Below are positions 28,043-36,108 of a DNA stretch of 64,000 nt, in pieces. A program made the translations under genes and the position numbers. How positions within the stretch are numbered: position 1 is the first letter of the stretch; each line of letters starts with the position of its first letter. The notes beneath the pieces were generated by a model. The model ran no database searches, had not been told where the DNA came from, and saw nothing but the letters and a program-made list of their open reading frames with translations. The stretch is from Trichothermofontia sichuanensis B231 (GTDB taxonomy: Bacteria > Cyanobacteriota > Cyanobacteriia > B231), in the NCBI RefSeq assembly GCF_026240635.1, contig NZ_CP110848.1, positions 4,111,741 to 4,175,740 on the forward strand, given 5' to 3'.

Positions 28043-28744
28043 TCAGACTTTCCTTGAAACCCGGCTGGGGAGACGCAACCGTTGACCGGCCCGTACCTGT
28101 TTGGGATCGGCAATTTGGTTTAGTTGGGCGATCGCCCGCCAATCACTGCCTGGACCCAGGACTTTACTGGCGATCGACATGAGGGTGTCGCCCGCTTGCA
28201 CCACATAGGTCGGCCCAAGGGCTGGGGGTGCCGGAGCACTCATCGGCGTGGCAGTTGGCTCGGAAACGGGCGTTGAGGGTGGGTTAGGGGCGGGATCAAG
28301 GGTAATCCGGCCAGTCCGTTGGGGAATCTTTAACCGCTGGCCAACGCGAACCTGGCGCGGGTCATCAATCCCATTTAAGGTAGCAAGAATACGCCAATCA
28401 CTACCCGGACTAAGGACCTTGTTCGCGATCGTGCGGAGGGTGTCGCCTGCTTGCACTACATACTCAGCCGTTGGCCCGGACGCAGCCGCAGCCGTAGACT
28501 CGCTCGGAGGGTAAGGATCGGTTTCACCCCAAACTGGAGCGGTAGGGTGGACAGAAGGGTGTTCCTGGGAGGCGAGAGCATCCGCGATCGCGCTGGGCAA
28601 TTTTAGCCGTTGGCCAACCCGTAATTGTTTAGGATCAGCAATTTGATTTAAGGTGGCTAATACCCGCCAATCCCCATTAGGACCTAGGGTTTTGCTGGCA
28701 ATGTGCCATAGGGTATCTCCGGGCTGGACCACATACTCACGCAT
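28043..28744 (-). CDS. Triple-LysM protein
   Basis: 233 residues consisting of three LysM domains (~residues 1-50, 92-142 and 178-230) separated by Pro/Ala/Thr-rich linkers. Each begins with YVVQ(P/A)GDTL and contains a G-x-DWR-x-(I/L)A-x-LN core. LysM binds N-acetylglucosamine polymers such as peptidoglycan. There is no signal peptide: the first domain begins four residues after the start, so the protein may be cytoplasmic, exported by an unusual route, or mis-started (no in-frame alternative with a signal is visible). The gene is flanked on both sides by a 95-bp identical direct repeat. Confidence 0.85.
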   Translation of the reverse strand: MREYVVQPGDTLWHIASKTLGPNGDWRVLATLNQIADPKQLRVGQRLKLPSAIADALASQEHPSVHPTAPVWGETDPYPPSESTAAAASGPTAEYVVQAGDTLRTIANKVLSPGSDWRILATLNGIDDPRQVRVGQRLKIPQRTGRITLDPAPNPPSTPVSEPTATPMSAPAPPALGPTYVVQAGDTLMSIASKVLGPGSDWRAIAQLNQIADPKQVRAGQRLRLPSRVSRKV

Positions 28745-28802
28745 AGCAATGCTTCTGTCCTTGGGGTTTTCACTGGCTAGTGTTCACTGGCTATTCTGAT
28801 CT

Positions 28803-28906
28803 TAATAGTTATTTCAGATTAGAAAGAGATGTCTAAGCCCCTCTCCCGCTCTGGGAGAGGGGTTGGGGGTGAGGGGGCTGTTTCAGCCTAAATGGCAATG
28901 ACTATA
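28803..28906. mobile_element. Family B-like element (copy B5), right of the LysM gene
   Basis: Direct-orientation duplicate of 27865-27966, with identity over 28812-28906. The left edge TAATAGTTATTTC resembles the family B terminal repeat in reverse; the right edge is AATGACTATA. The rest of the 28745-29025 gap shows nothing further. Confidence 0.82.
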
Positions 28907-29025
28907 ATGGTAAGCGTTCCGGCGCTGAGGGGAAGGCAAGCCAGGTATTTTCGCCTGAGGGTAATGGCAACCAACGATGGCCAAACGCTGGATGGCCGTA
29001 TCCTAGGGTCCCGTTTTAGTGGGTC

Positions 29026-29235
29026 TTATTGAGGTTGACAGTGACCGGCGCGAATGAGACCCACGCGTTTGGCGATCGCTGCCGCTTGGGAAGGATAGGG
29101 TCCCCAACGTTTCCAAGCGGGGTCTGGTAAGGGGGGTGCGATCGGATTGCCCGATGGCTCGGTTGGGACTGCCACAATCGTACAGTGACCATCGGGCTGC
29201 TGGAGAATATACCACTGGCATGAAGTGTCGGCCAT
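29026..29235 (-). CDS. Small conserved hypothetical protein
   Basis: 69 residues starting MADTSCQWYI. The frame continues upstream into the Uma2 remnant, but the ATG at 29235 is the sensible start. The C-terminal half contains WKRWGPYPSQAAAIAKRVG, which reads like a short helix-rich domain. It is soluble, with two or three cysteines and no known motif. No function is assigned. Confidence 0.6.
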   Translation of the reverse strand: MADTSCQWYILQQPDGHCTIVAVPTEPSGNPIAPPLPDPAWKRWGPYPSQAAAIAKRVGLIRAGHCQPQ

Positions 29236-29294
29236 TGCTCTGGTTAAGAATCGGGGGCTAGAACTACGAGCCAGAAACGCGATAACACACGGGT

Positions 29295-29582
29295 TCAGGA
29301 AAAGAAGCGGGCGATCGTGCACCGAAAATTGGGTAACAGGGGCGAGGTGATTTCATCTTGCCCCATGAGCGTGGCTACCAGGGTCAGTACTGCATCCTGG
29401 CGGCGATCAACTTCTACCTGTCGCAGCAGGCGATCACAAATCCAGTACTCCTGCACACCGTAGACCGAATACTGTTTACGTTTGGCTTCACGTTCGCGTA
29501 GCGTTTCCCCTGGAGAATCGCGACGTTCATTCGTGCTGCCTGGTGAAAGGACTTCAACGATCAATTCTGGTGCCCCCAGCAA
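29295..29582 (-). pseudogene. Uma2 (DUF820) endonuclease-like remnant
   Basis: About 95 residues corresponding to the C-terminal half of a Uma2 protein: PELIVEVLSPGSTNERRD, then KRKQYSVYGVQEYWICDR and ITSPLLPNF. The first ~90 residues, including the first conserved acidic residues of the fold, are missing, because the neighbouring permease gene ends 21 bases upstream. Inside the conserved block, ~10 residues (SPGETLRERE) interrupt NERRD...AKRKQ; they are encoded by a GCGTAGCG-type repeat common in cyanobacterial genomes. It would start with TTG. I regard it as a decayed fragment. Confidence 0.75.
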
Positions 29583-29602
29583 TGTGTTCTCACGCCCAGC
29601 CC

Positions 29603-30529
29603 TTACTGCCTACCCTGTCGTCCTAAGGCCGGATTCAACAGTTCACTTAAGCCTTCTCCAATAAATGATAGACCCGTCACCAACAGCGTAATGGCCAGTC
29701 CGGGGAACAGCGCTGTCCACCAGATCCCGGTGGGGAGGGCATCTAAGGCTTGCCGCAAGTCGTGGCCCCATTCTGGCGTCGCTTCCGGTAGCCCCAAGCC
29801 CAAAAAGCCCAAGCCCCCCAAGGTCAACACGGCATCTGCCGCATTCAGGGCAAACAAGACAGGTACACTCTGAATCACATTCCAGAACAGGTAGCGATGG
29901 AGGATGTGCCAGATGGAGGCCCCCATTGCCTGGGCTGCTTCGACAAAGAGTTCTGTCTTAACACTGACGGTTTGGTTGCGCACCACGCGGTAATACTGGG
30001 GAACATAGGCAATACTGAGGGCGATCGCCGCATTTAAGACCCCCCGCCCCACGACAAACGCCAGGGTAATCGATAGCAGTAGACCGGGTAGGGTGTAAAT
30101 CGTGTCCATTAAAAACAGGAGGGCGCGATCGTAACGTCCTCCCAAGTAACCGCTCAGCAATCCCAGGGGTACCCCCACCACTAAACTCAGGGCAGTCGCG
30201 AGGGCCACCACTTGCAGGGCTGCCTGGGACCCAAACACCGTGCGAGCGAAGACATCGTAGCCTTGACGGCTGGTGCCAAACCAGTGCTGCCATCCTGGTG
30301 GTTGGTGGGGAAGGTTCGCCAGGGAAGCCGTTGGATCTTGGAGTAGTCCCCAGGTTTGTAGCAGGGGCGCAGTGAGGGCGGCCAGCAGAAAGCAGCTCGT
30401 CATCATTAACCCGATCGCCATCAGCCGCAGGGACAGATTGGGCTGCCGCAAAGCGCGACTGACCGTAACCCACCCCTGCTGAACTTTACCAATGCCCACC
30501 ATGCCCAAACCTAAGCCGGGAAACACCAT
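29603..30529 (-). CDS. OppC/DppC-type ABC transporter permease
   Basis: 308 residues, an inner-membrane permease of the oligopeptide/dipeptide/nickel type. About six hydrophobic segments are seen. The BPD EAA loop reads EAAQAMGASIWHILHRYLFW, which contacts the ATPase. The N-terminal leader with FGTSRQGYDVFARTVFG is characteristic of DppC/OppC. The paired permease, binding protein and ATPases are not next to it, so it is an orphan component here; substrate is unknown. It starts at ATG 30529. Confidence 0.88.
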   Translation of the reverse strand: MVFPGLGLGMVGIGKVQQGWVTVSRALRQPNLSLRLMAIGLMMTSCFLLAALTAPLLQTWGLLQDPTASLANLPHQPPGWQHWFGTSRQGYDVFARTVFGSQAALQVVALATALSLVVGVPLGLLSGYLGGRYDRALLFLMDTIYTLPGLLLSITLAFVVGRGVLNAAIALSIAYVPQYYRVVRNQTVSVKTELFVEAAQAMGASIWHILHRYLFWNVIQSVPVLFALNAADAVLTLGGLGFLGLGLPEATPEWGHDLRQALDALPTGIWWTALFPGLAITLLVTGLSFIGEGLSELLNPALGRQGRQ

Positions 30530-30556
30530 CGTTCACTGTAAAACATTTCCTCGCTC

Positions 30557-30612
30557 AATAAGTAGGACAATTCTTACCCTCAGCAATAAGTAGGACAATT
30601 CTTACCCTCAGC
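30557..30612. repeat. Two tandem 28-bp repeats between cnfR and the permease gene
   Basis: The unit AATAAGTAGGACAATTCTTA followed by CCCTCAGC occurs at 30557-30584 and again at 30585-30612 without change. It lies between the cnfR stop and the permease start, both on the minus strand. Confidence 0.9.
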
Positions 30613-30625
30613 AGGGGTGGCCATC

Positions 30626-32230
30626 CTACAGCTTGAGGGCTTGGCGCAGGCGGGCTTGATCGTCCGGACCCAGACTAAAGCGTCCCTTTTCAATATCCCG
30701 AATCCAACTCTGGCTTTTGCCGAGGGATTGGGCGAGCATTCGCTGACTGATCTGTTGCCGCTGACGGGCGGCTTTAATCTCACTCCCAGAAAGGGGTTGG
30801 GTGGTGCTTGGAGGTTTGGTTGACTGGCGACGCCGTTTGGTGGATTTGGGCTGCGGGGTTTGTTGCCAGGTCTCTGGGAGATCAAACCCTAGCAGACGGG
30901 CATTGAGCAACCGTTGCCACTTATCCCGTGGAGCTGCATCCGTCAGGCTTAAATCCTGGTGGGCATCTTCCGCCCAAAACTCTAGCGCGGCCTCGGCATC
31001 CTCTGGGATATCAGCTACCCGCGCCCATAGCGGTTGAATGTCTGGCGGGTAACTCTCCGGATCAAAGCGCGGCTTCAGACCGTAGTAGTATAAAGTCTCC
31101 AAATCACTCTCGAAGCTTTTCAGTAAACGCTTGTGGGCACCCCGTACTGTTGTGGCTTTGTGTACCCGTACTTCGCCATAGGCAATCCGCAAGAGGGTAC
31201 GGACGGTAATCCGGTGATCTCCCCGCAGGCGCAGCTTAAATAACAGCCAGACCAACAAACGAACGGCTCCCTCGTGTTGTTGCCAGTGACTCATGATCTC
31301 GGTCAGGAGCGACTGGGGGAGGGTGCTGTACTGGTAAAAAGCGGTTTGACGCCGGTATTGCTGCTTATTGAGAAAGTATTTTGCCCAGATCCCCGCCTGC
31401 ACGGTAAACCCTAAGCCGATGAGGTGCCGACACCCCTGGGCATCCACTTCAAAGTAGTATTGGGTATCGAGTAGATGCCAGACGGGCTGTTCAGCCAGTT
31501 GAAAGGCAGGCACTTTACCCTGGCGGGGCCAGTCGAGGGTGACCAAGACCCGGCAAGCTTGGTAGACCAGATCTTTGATCAGCCGCAATTTCTCTAACTT
31601 CGTCAGGTCCTTGCGTTTATCCAGGCCCAAATAGGTTTCGATCTGCTGGTCGTTCAGCACAAAGGCTTCTTCCCAGGGCCGATCGCAGGTAATGGCATAG
31701 GCGGCAAAGATTAGATGGAGGCCCGTGGCCCGCAGGTCAAAGGCAGCGATCGCCGCTTGGGCAGCGGCGGCGGGCATCGCTACAGGTTCTTCAACTTCTG
31801 GATCCGCAGCAATCCGAAATTGCATTTGTCCGCGATCGCGATGCACCGAACGACGATAACACAGCTTACCCTCCGCGTCAGTTTCCCAGGGGAGCGATTG
31901 CCGCTGGGCCAGGACATTACAGGTCTCCCAAATGACCATCGCCGAGGCAAAGGGGGTGGTTTTTCCGTTCAGGAAAATGCTGGAGACCGCTGCTGGCAGC
32001 AGGCTACTTTTACAGCGTCCTTTTTTGGCCTGGAGGGGGGTTAGGGAGCCAACGTCGCAGGCTTCAACGCAATAGGGCGTCCCGATCGTTTGGCACCCAT
32101 CGCAGAGGGTAGGATCAATCCAGTAGCCGGATGAAGTCGCATCCGCAGGGTCGGGCTTGATAGCCCCGTTAGGGCAGTAGGGATAACAATTACCGCAGGC
32201 GATACAGCCCTCTTGAATCGTGTAGACCAT
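30626..32230 (-). CDS. cnfR: CnfR/PatB, ferredoxin-HTH activator of nitrogenase genes
   Basis: 534 residues. The N-terminus has two 4Fe-4S motifs (CIACGNCYPYCP at ~9-20 and CDGCQTIGTPYC-x3-C at ~43-59), followed by a long helical middle and a C-terminal XRE-type helix-turn-helix (IKAARQRQQISQRMLAQSLG then SQSWIRDIEKGRFSLG). This architecture is that of CnfR/PatB, which in cyanobacteria activates nif genes under low oxygen; the Fe-S domain probably senses oxygen or redox. Location beside nifP and nifB agrees. A Lys/Arg-rich linker (~460-475) precedes the HTH. The start at ATG 32230 has only a weak ribosome-binding site. Expected targets are the nifP and nifB promoters. Confidence 0.93.
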   Translation of the reverse strand: MVYTIQEGCIACGNCYPYCPNGAIKPDPADATSSGYWIDPTLCDGCQTIGTPYCVEACDVGSLTPLQAKKGRCKSSLLPAAVSSIFLNGKTTPFASAMVIWETCNVLAQRQSLPWETDAEGKLCYRRSVHRDRGQMQFRIAADPEVEEPVAMPAAAAQAAIAAFDLRATGLHLIFAAYAITCDRPWEEAFVLNDQQIETYLGLDKRKDLTKLEKLRLIKDLVYQACRVLVTLDWPRQGKVPAFQLAEQPVWHLLDTQYYFEVDAQGCRHLIGLGFTVQAGIWAKYFLNKQQYRRQTAFYQYSTLPQSLLTEIMSHWQQHEGAVRLLVWLLFKLRLRGDHRITVRTLLRIAYGEVRVHKATTVRGAHKRLLKSFESDLETLYYYGLKPRFDPESYPPDIQPLWARVADIPEDAEAALEFWAEDAHQDLSLTDAAPRDKWQRLLNARLLGFDLPETWQQTPQPKSTKRRRQSTKPPSTTQPLSGSEIKAARQRQQISQRMLAQSLGKSQSWIRDIEKGRFSLGPDDQARLRQALKL

Positions 32231-32692
32231 AACTCATTCAGCTATTTGCCATTCCAGGTAAACACTCAACAGGATGCTTCACAAAGACTGCTGAGAATCG
32301 CACCTGGCGATCGCTGACCATCTCTGCATTCCACACCCATGTTTCGTAAACCCGCTTCTGATCATTAACCGCTCATCCCCATCGCAAGTGCTGAAGGTTG
32401 AGGCGATTAAGCGACATCTTACCTGACCCACCTGCATTATTGATTTGTAATGATTGTAAATAAGTTCAGGATGGACTTTTATCCCTACCAATGGGTTGCT
32501 GGAATTACGTCTCAAAAACGAAAAATCAAGATGCGGGAGTTGGACATGTTCATCCATTGGCAGCAATTAGATATTTTGGAATTTAATTTGCCTCAATTGC
32601 TGAGGATTTGTGTTGAAAAATACGGAATATTTTCGCACGATCGCCGCTAATGATAAGAGGGCGTGTGTCCCTATTGCGAGTAAGTGGGGTGA
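32231..32692. other. Divergent upstream region of cnfR and orf124
   Basis: 462 bases between divergent starts, AT-rich in its centre. I searched for GTA-N8-TAC and saw no exact NtcA box. A 66-codon frame at 32450-32650 has no family character and is not called. Promoters for both genes must lie here, but I cannot place them. Confidence 0.5.
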
Positions 32693-33067
32693 ATGCGCGT
32701 TAATGAACAATTGCTCATGCCCCTATCTCTCCCGCCAGAAGACCAACCGCCAGCAACCACAACCGATGTGGATGCAACCCTGCGGCGGCATTTAGAACTT
32801 TCGACCGGTAAATATTTTTTTGAAGCTTGCGATGGCACCACCCAATCCCTCTTGATGACCTGCGGCTGGACGATCAGCGTGGCTGAGGGGCTGATGTTAG
32901 TGATTCATTGCCCCGACCCCAATACCAACTGGCGGGTTTTGAATCAGATTCAGGTGATCGCGGATATCCTGGCCCGGTTCAATCCCAATGCCAAAATACG
33001 GGTCTATCCTCCCCTGGACCACGGGGGACCGTTTGATATAAGGGTGAATGAGCGATCGGAAGTGTAA
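32693..33067 (+). CDS. Conserved hypothetical protein next to cnfR
   Basis: 124 residues starting MRVNEQLLMPL with GGGGTGA as ribosome-binding site. The N-terminus is Pro/Thr-rich; the C-terminal part (WTISVAEGLMLVIHCPDPNTN, then ILARFNPNAKIRVYPPLDHG) is alpha/beta. No catalytic motif is seen. Its position within the nif island, divergent from cnfR, suggests a nitrogen fixation link, but this is inference only. A family C element follows immediately. Confidence 0.72.
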   Translation: MRVNEQLLMPLSLPPEDQPPATTTDVDATLRRHLELSTGKYFFEACDGTTQSLLMTCGWTISVAEGLMLVIHCPDPNTNWRVLNQIQVIADILARFNPNAKIRVYPPLDHGGPFDIRVNERSEV

Positions 33068-33095
33068 ATAAACATAAATAAGCATTCGACTGCTC

Positions 33096-33323
33096 CCCTG
33101 ATTGACTGACAAAACTTGCACTGCCCTCACCCCGACCCCCCGCCCAGAGCGGGCAAGGTGCTCATCGAGCCCAAGTTTTGGGGTGAAGTCCCTTTGCCCT
33201 TTGGGGCAGATAGGAGTGAGGATAGAGCACTAAGAAGTGAGGGAAACTGAGCGACTATCTCCGTTCTCTTTACTCTCTTCTCTCTCCTCACGAAAGGGGA
33301 AAAGATGGGTTAGTCAATCAGGG
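33096..33323. repeat. Family C element, complete copy
   Basis: 228 bases bounded by CCCTGATTGACTGAC at the left and GTTAGTCAATCAGGG at the right, inverted repeats of about 15 bases. Internal blocks match 8653-8929 and 10148-10439. A further right-end fragment (AAGATGGTCAGTCAACC) lies at 33339-33404. A 98-codon frame through this region is a by-product of the repeat. Confidence 0.82.
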
Positions 33324-33470
33324 TATAGTTCGTTAAGAAGTCCCTTCGCCCCTGGTGGGAGAAGGGATTTAGGGATGAGGGGAAAAAGATGGTCAGTCAA
33401 CCGCAGTGGGAAGGTTCAATCGATGCTGGATGAGCGCACGACAAGTGCTTTACAAAATGGCTCTCCTGAG

Positions 33471-33505
33471 TTTATGGTGGGAGCGCTACGCGCTCCCACC
33501 ATAAA
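33471..33505. repeat. Perfect 16-bp hairpin
   Basis: TTTATGGTGGGAGCGC and GCGCTCCCACCATAAA separated by the loop TAC: a perfect 16-base stem with a 3-base loop. There is no T-run on either side. It lies between convergent genes (orf124 and orf94). It could act as a transcript end or be a mobile hairpin repeat. Confidence 0.85.
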
Positions 33506-33576
33506 CCTAACATTTGAAATCTTGTGTTTGTAGTTGCTTATACGGTTTATACTCAAATGTCGGAAGAGCCACAAAA

Positions 33577-33861
33577 TTAGCAGGATGAATGATTCATAGG
33601 TACAAACAACTGATAGGCGCTCAGGTAAATCATCCCGTTCTGGCTATCCAATTCGCTGCGACCAATACAACACACCCGATCGCCCGGTTTCATCCTGCGC
33701 CGCAACGATAACCAGAGGGATTTGGGTAAACGAATGGCCATTGCTTCCTGCTCCACTTCCAGGAGAATCGATTGGGTCTGATCTAAACTGCTGTCCAGAA
33801 ATGCTAACAGGGTTCCTTCCAGATTAAACAACCACGATGGTAAGCATTGGGGATCGAGCAT
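33577..33861 (-). CDS. Hypothetical protein, third gene of the nifP-nifT operon
   Basis: 94 residues (MLDPQCLPSW...) with a strong AGGAGG ribosome-binding site seven bases before the ATG. It has a beta-rich middle with RMKPGDRVCCIGRSEL, suggestive of an OB-like barrel. It lies 38 bases after nifT on the same strand, so it is probably in the nif regulon. I do not recognise a named family; a small nif-associated role is inference. Confidence 0.75.
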   Translation of the reverse strand: MLDPQCLPSWLFNLEGTLLAFLDSSLDQTQSILLEVEQEAMAIRLPKSLWLSLRRRMKPGDRVCCIGRSELDSQNGMIYLSAYQLFVPMNHSSC

Positions 33862-33899
33862 GGGGGCCTCCTGGGGGTAAGGGAAGAGGGGAGAGGGGT

Positions 33900-34112
33900 T
33901 TATTCTGCGCCGTTTAGGCGTTTTGCCTGGACGGTTTGGGGGGTTTGGATCGGCAGGCTGAGTCCTGTGACGGCTAGCTCCCAGCCATTGGCTAGGGTGA
34001 AGATGTGCTGATCGTCGATTTGGGTTTGCTGGACTACGACTTCTTCTAAGTCTTTTTTGGCCACGTAGACCATCAATTGGCCAGCCCGATCGGTATGGAG
34101 CATAACTTTCAT
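33900..34112 (-). CDS. nifT: NifT/FixU protein
   Basis: 70 residues with the NifT pattern: [25 protein letters not shown] and LANGWEL. NifT is a small accessory protein of nif clusters with no essential role known. Its ATG overlaps the nifP stop by four bases (ATGA), indicating coupled translation. The C-terminal 15 residues are slightly longer than the common form. Confidence 0.9.
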   Translation of the reverse strand: MKVMLHTDRAGQLMVYVAKKDLEEVVVQQTQIDDQHIFTLANGWELAVTGLSLPIQTPQTVQAKRLNGAE

Positions 34113-34933
34113 TGAGATACCTGGAGTGAAGGAATAGGGTCGTGATCAGGGGTGAGTGGGGTGGGTTGTCGGTTGATTTGAACTGTCTGGGTGAGGTGTT
34201 GGAGTTGGGCTTCTAGGACTTCAATGCGATTCAAGACATGCTGCAATGTCTTGGCTTCGGCATCGGGCAGTTGCGCATGTTCCAACGGTGTTGCGGTGGT
34301 GTTGCATTGCCTCACAATCCGGCTGGGCACACCTACAGCGGTGCAATGGGCTGGCACATCCCGCAACACTACTGAACCTGCACCAATCCGGGCATAGTCA
34401 CCGATGTGAATGTTGCCCAAGACTTTGGCACCTGCACCAATCACAACGCAGCTACCCACGGTGGGATGGCGCTTACCCGTTTCTTTGCCAGTTCCCCCCA
34501 GCGTGACGCCTTGGTAGATCAGGGTGTAGTCACCCACGATCGCGGTCTCGCCAATGACAACGCCTGTACCGTGATCGATAAACACTCCCTTGCCGATTTG
34601 GGCTGCCGGGTGAATGTCAATCCCAGTCATGCAACGACCCAGGTGGGCAATCAGGCGCGGCCAGAACGGCACACCCCGCTGATGCAGCCAATGGGCAAGG
34701 CGATACACCGCGATCGCATGAAGGCCGGGGTAACAACACAAAACCTCTAGCCAATGGCGGGCTGCCGGGTCACGCTCAAAGATAATGCAGAAATCGGCAA
34801 TGAGATCCGCCAACAGGGGTAATTGCTGCAGCCGTACCAACCAATGGGGACGGGTGGTAGGCCAGAGACGAGGGGGTAACAAAGGACTGGGTGGGGAACA
34901 AGACATAATAGGACTGGGTGGGGAACAAGACAT
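34109..34933 (-). CDS. nifP: Serine O-acetyltransferase of the nif region (NifP/CysE2)
   Basis: Acetylates serine to O-acetylserine for cysteine synthesis, boosting cysteine supply for Fe-S clusters. 274 residues; the left-handed beta-helix hexapeptide repeats are clear ([38 protein letters not shown]). The catalytic His of the DHGTG motif is present. The N-terminus is duplicated: MSCSPPSPI occurs twice because of a 27-bp tandem repeat, so either ATG 34933 or 34906 could start. It heads the leftward operon nifP-nifT-orf94, opposite nifB. Confidence 0.92.
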   Translation of the reverse strand: MSCSPPSPIMSCSPPSPLLPPRLWPTTRPHWLVRLQQLPLLADLIADFCIIFERDPAARHWLEVLCCYPGLHAIAVYRLAHWLHQRGVPFWPRLIAHLGRCMTGIDIHPAAQIGKGVFIDHGTGVVIGETAIVGDYTLIYQGVTLGGTGKETGKRHPTVGSCVVIGAGAKVLGNIHIGDYARIGAGSVVLRDVPAHCTAVGVPSRIVRQCNTTATPLEHAQLPDAEAKTLQHVLNRIEVLEAQLQHLTQTVQINRQPTPLTPDHDPIPSLQVSQ

Positions 34934-34936
34934 AAT
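34883..34936. repeat. 27-bp tandem duplication at the nifP start
   Basis: AGGACTGGGTGGGGAACAAG followed by ACATAAT occurs at 34883-34909 and 34910-34936, identical. It duplicates the nifP start codon and first residues, giving two possible starts nine codons apart. Confidence 0.92.
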
Positions 34937-36108
34937 GCGGAGAGGGCTGCGTTTTTCTGCTTATAACAGCCAACGATCGAGCCGCGATCTCCAGGTCCCT
35001 ACCCAAGATTTCTTAAGATAATTAACGTTGTACTCAATCGGTCTGAGCCAGATAGGCTAAGGATTGTAAGTTTCTTTGAGGATAGGGGGCAGGTATTGTG
35101 CAGCGCCCGATCGGGTATTTTAGCGATCGGGAACTTGTATTTTGTACTCAGACCCAAATCCCCATCTCTTCAGACAGGATGGGCAAGCTATCCATTGATA
35201 TAGCAGCCGGCGATCGCGCAAGGGATTGTACTCAAAATAGCCCAAACAGTAGCCAAAGATCCTATTCTGACAATCTGAATTGTAACCAGCTTGTCAAAAT
35301 CCCCGTGCTTGATTTCAGGAAGCTTTAATATTCTGCCAAAGTAATTTGATCTATGATTTTTTTCGCTGAAGGATAAGGGGAGAAGGAAGAAGGGAGAAGA
35401 GAGAAGGGAGATAGAGAAGGGGAATAGGAGGCAGGAGATGGGAGAGGGAAAACTGGAGAGGGAGGAGGAATGGCTGCTGACTGGGTAGGGTGCTGCGTAC
35501 TCGGATCGGTTGGCGATCGCCCGTGAATGCTAGAGCAATCTCAAGACCTGTTACAAATTTTAATGAGAAACTGTCACAATCGTTACTCAACCATCGCTAG
35601 AAATGCAACAATGAATACAGACAATCCGTTGAGTGAATTTATTAGTCGTTTGGATTGGTATCTAACTTGACGAAATAGCTTAAGTTGAGTACTCAAAAAA
35701 GGTTCAACGATCGTTCAACTAAAATGAGTTCAATCTCGCTCTACATAAGGGATTGAGGTGAGTACAAGAATGCCAGCGATCGTTCCATAAAATACCTGTT
35801 TAGGGTGGGCAAAATACTCGTGCCCCTATCCTTAAAAAAGTTTTTTTTGCTGCTATCAGGGGGCATGGTAGCCCTGAGTACGGCGCTAATTATCTAATCA
35901 ATCCTAACCCCCAGACCACAGCGTTAGGGGGGTACATGCCTCTGCTATAACCTTCCCAACACCGGGTACACGAAACTTCAATAACTCGGTTACCCCTAAC
36001 TCACCCAGCGATTCACACCAATTCACCTTGGTTCACGGTTATTGATATCTATTCACAAATCGCAACGTGACCGCAGTCCACCCCTGTTTCCCTCAACCGG
36101 CCACAGCT
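34937..36108. promoter_or_regulatory. Divergent nifP-nifB control region
   Basis: About 1.17 kb without a convincing gene between divergent nifP and nifB. It contains a perfect 12-bp palindrome TTGAGTACTCAA at 35685-35696, the repeated half TTCAAC around 35702-35716 (TTCAACGATCGTTCAAC), and an NtcA box nearer nifB. The AT-rich stretch 35560-35760 is the likely promoter area. CnfR is known to act on nifB and nifP promoters in cyanobacteria; its site cannot be identified by eye. Confidence 0.6.
35868..35881. promoter_or_regulatory. NtcA-binding box upstream of nifB
   Basis: GTAGCCCTGAGTAC is an exact match to the NtcA consensus GTA-N8-TAC. It is followed by AT-rich TAATTATCTAATCA about 6-20 bases downstream, which could hold a -10 element. 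It lies 227 bases before the nifB ATG. NtcA is the global nitrogen regulator of cyanobacteria; activation of nifB under nitrogen limitation is inferred. Confidence 0.65.

Noticed and set aside
30557-30612. 28-bp direct repeats of CRISPR-repeat-like length
   Set aside because: The two units are contiguous with no spacer and no cas genes are present.
33237-33533. 98-codon frame (starting MRETERLSPF)
   Set aside because: It lies in family C repeat sequence; the same peptide start appears at another repeat copy (8737, reverse), showing it is repeat-derived.
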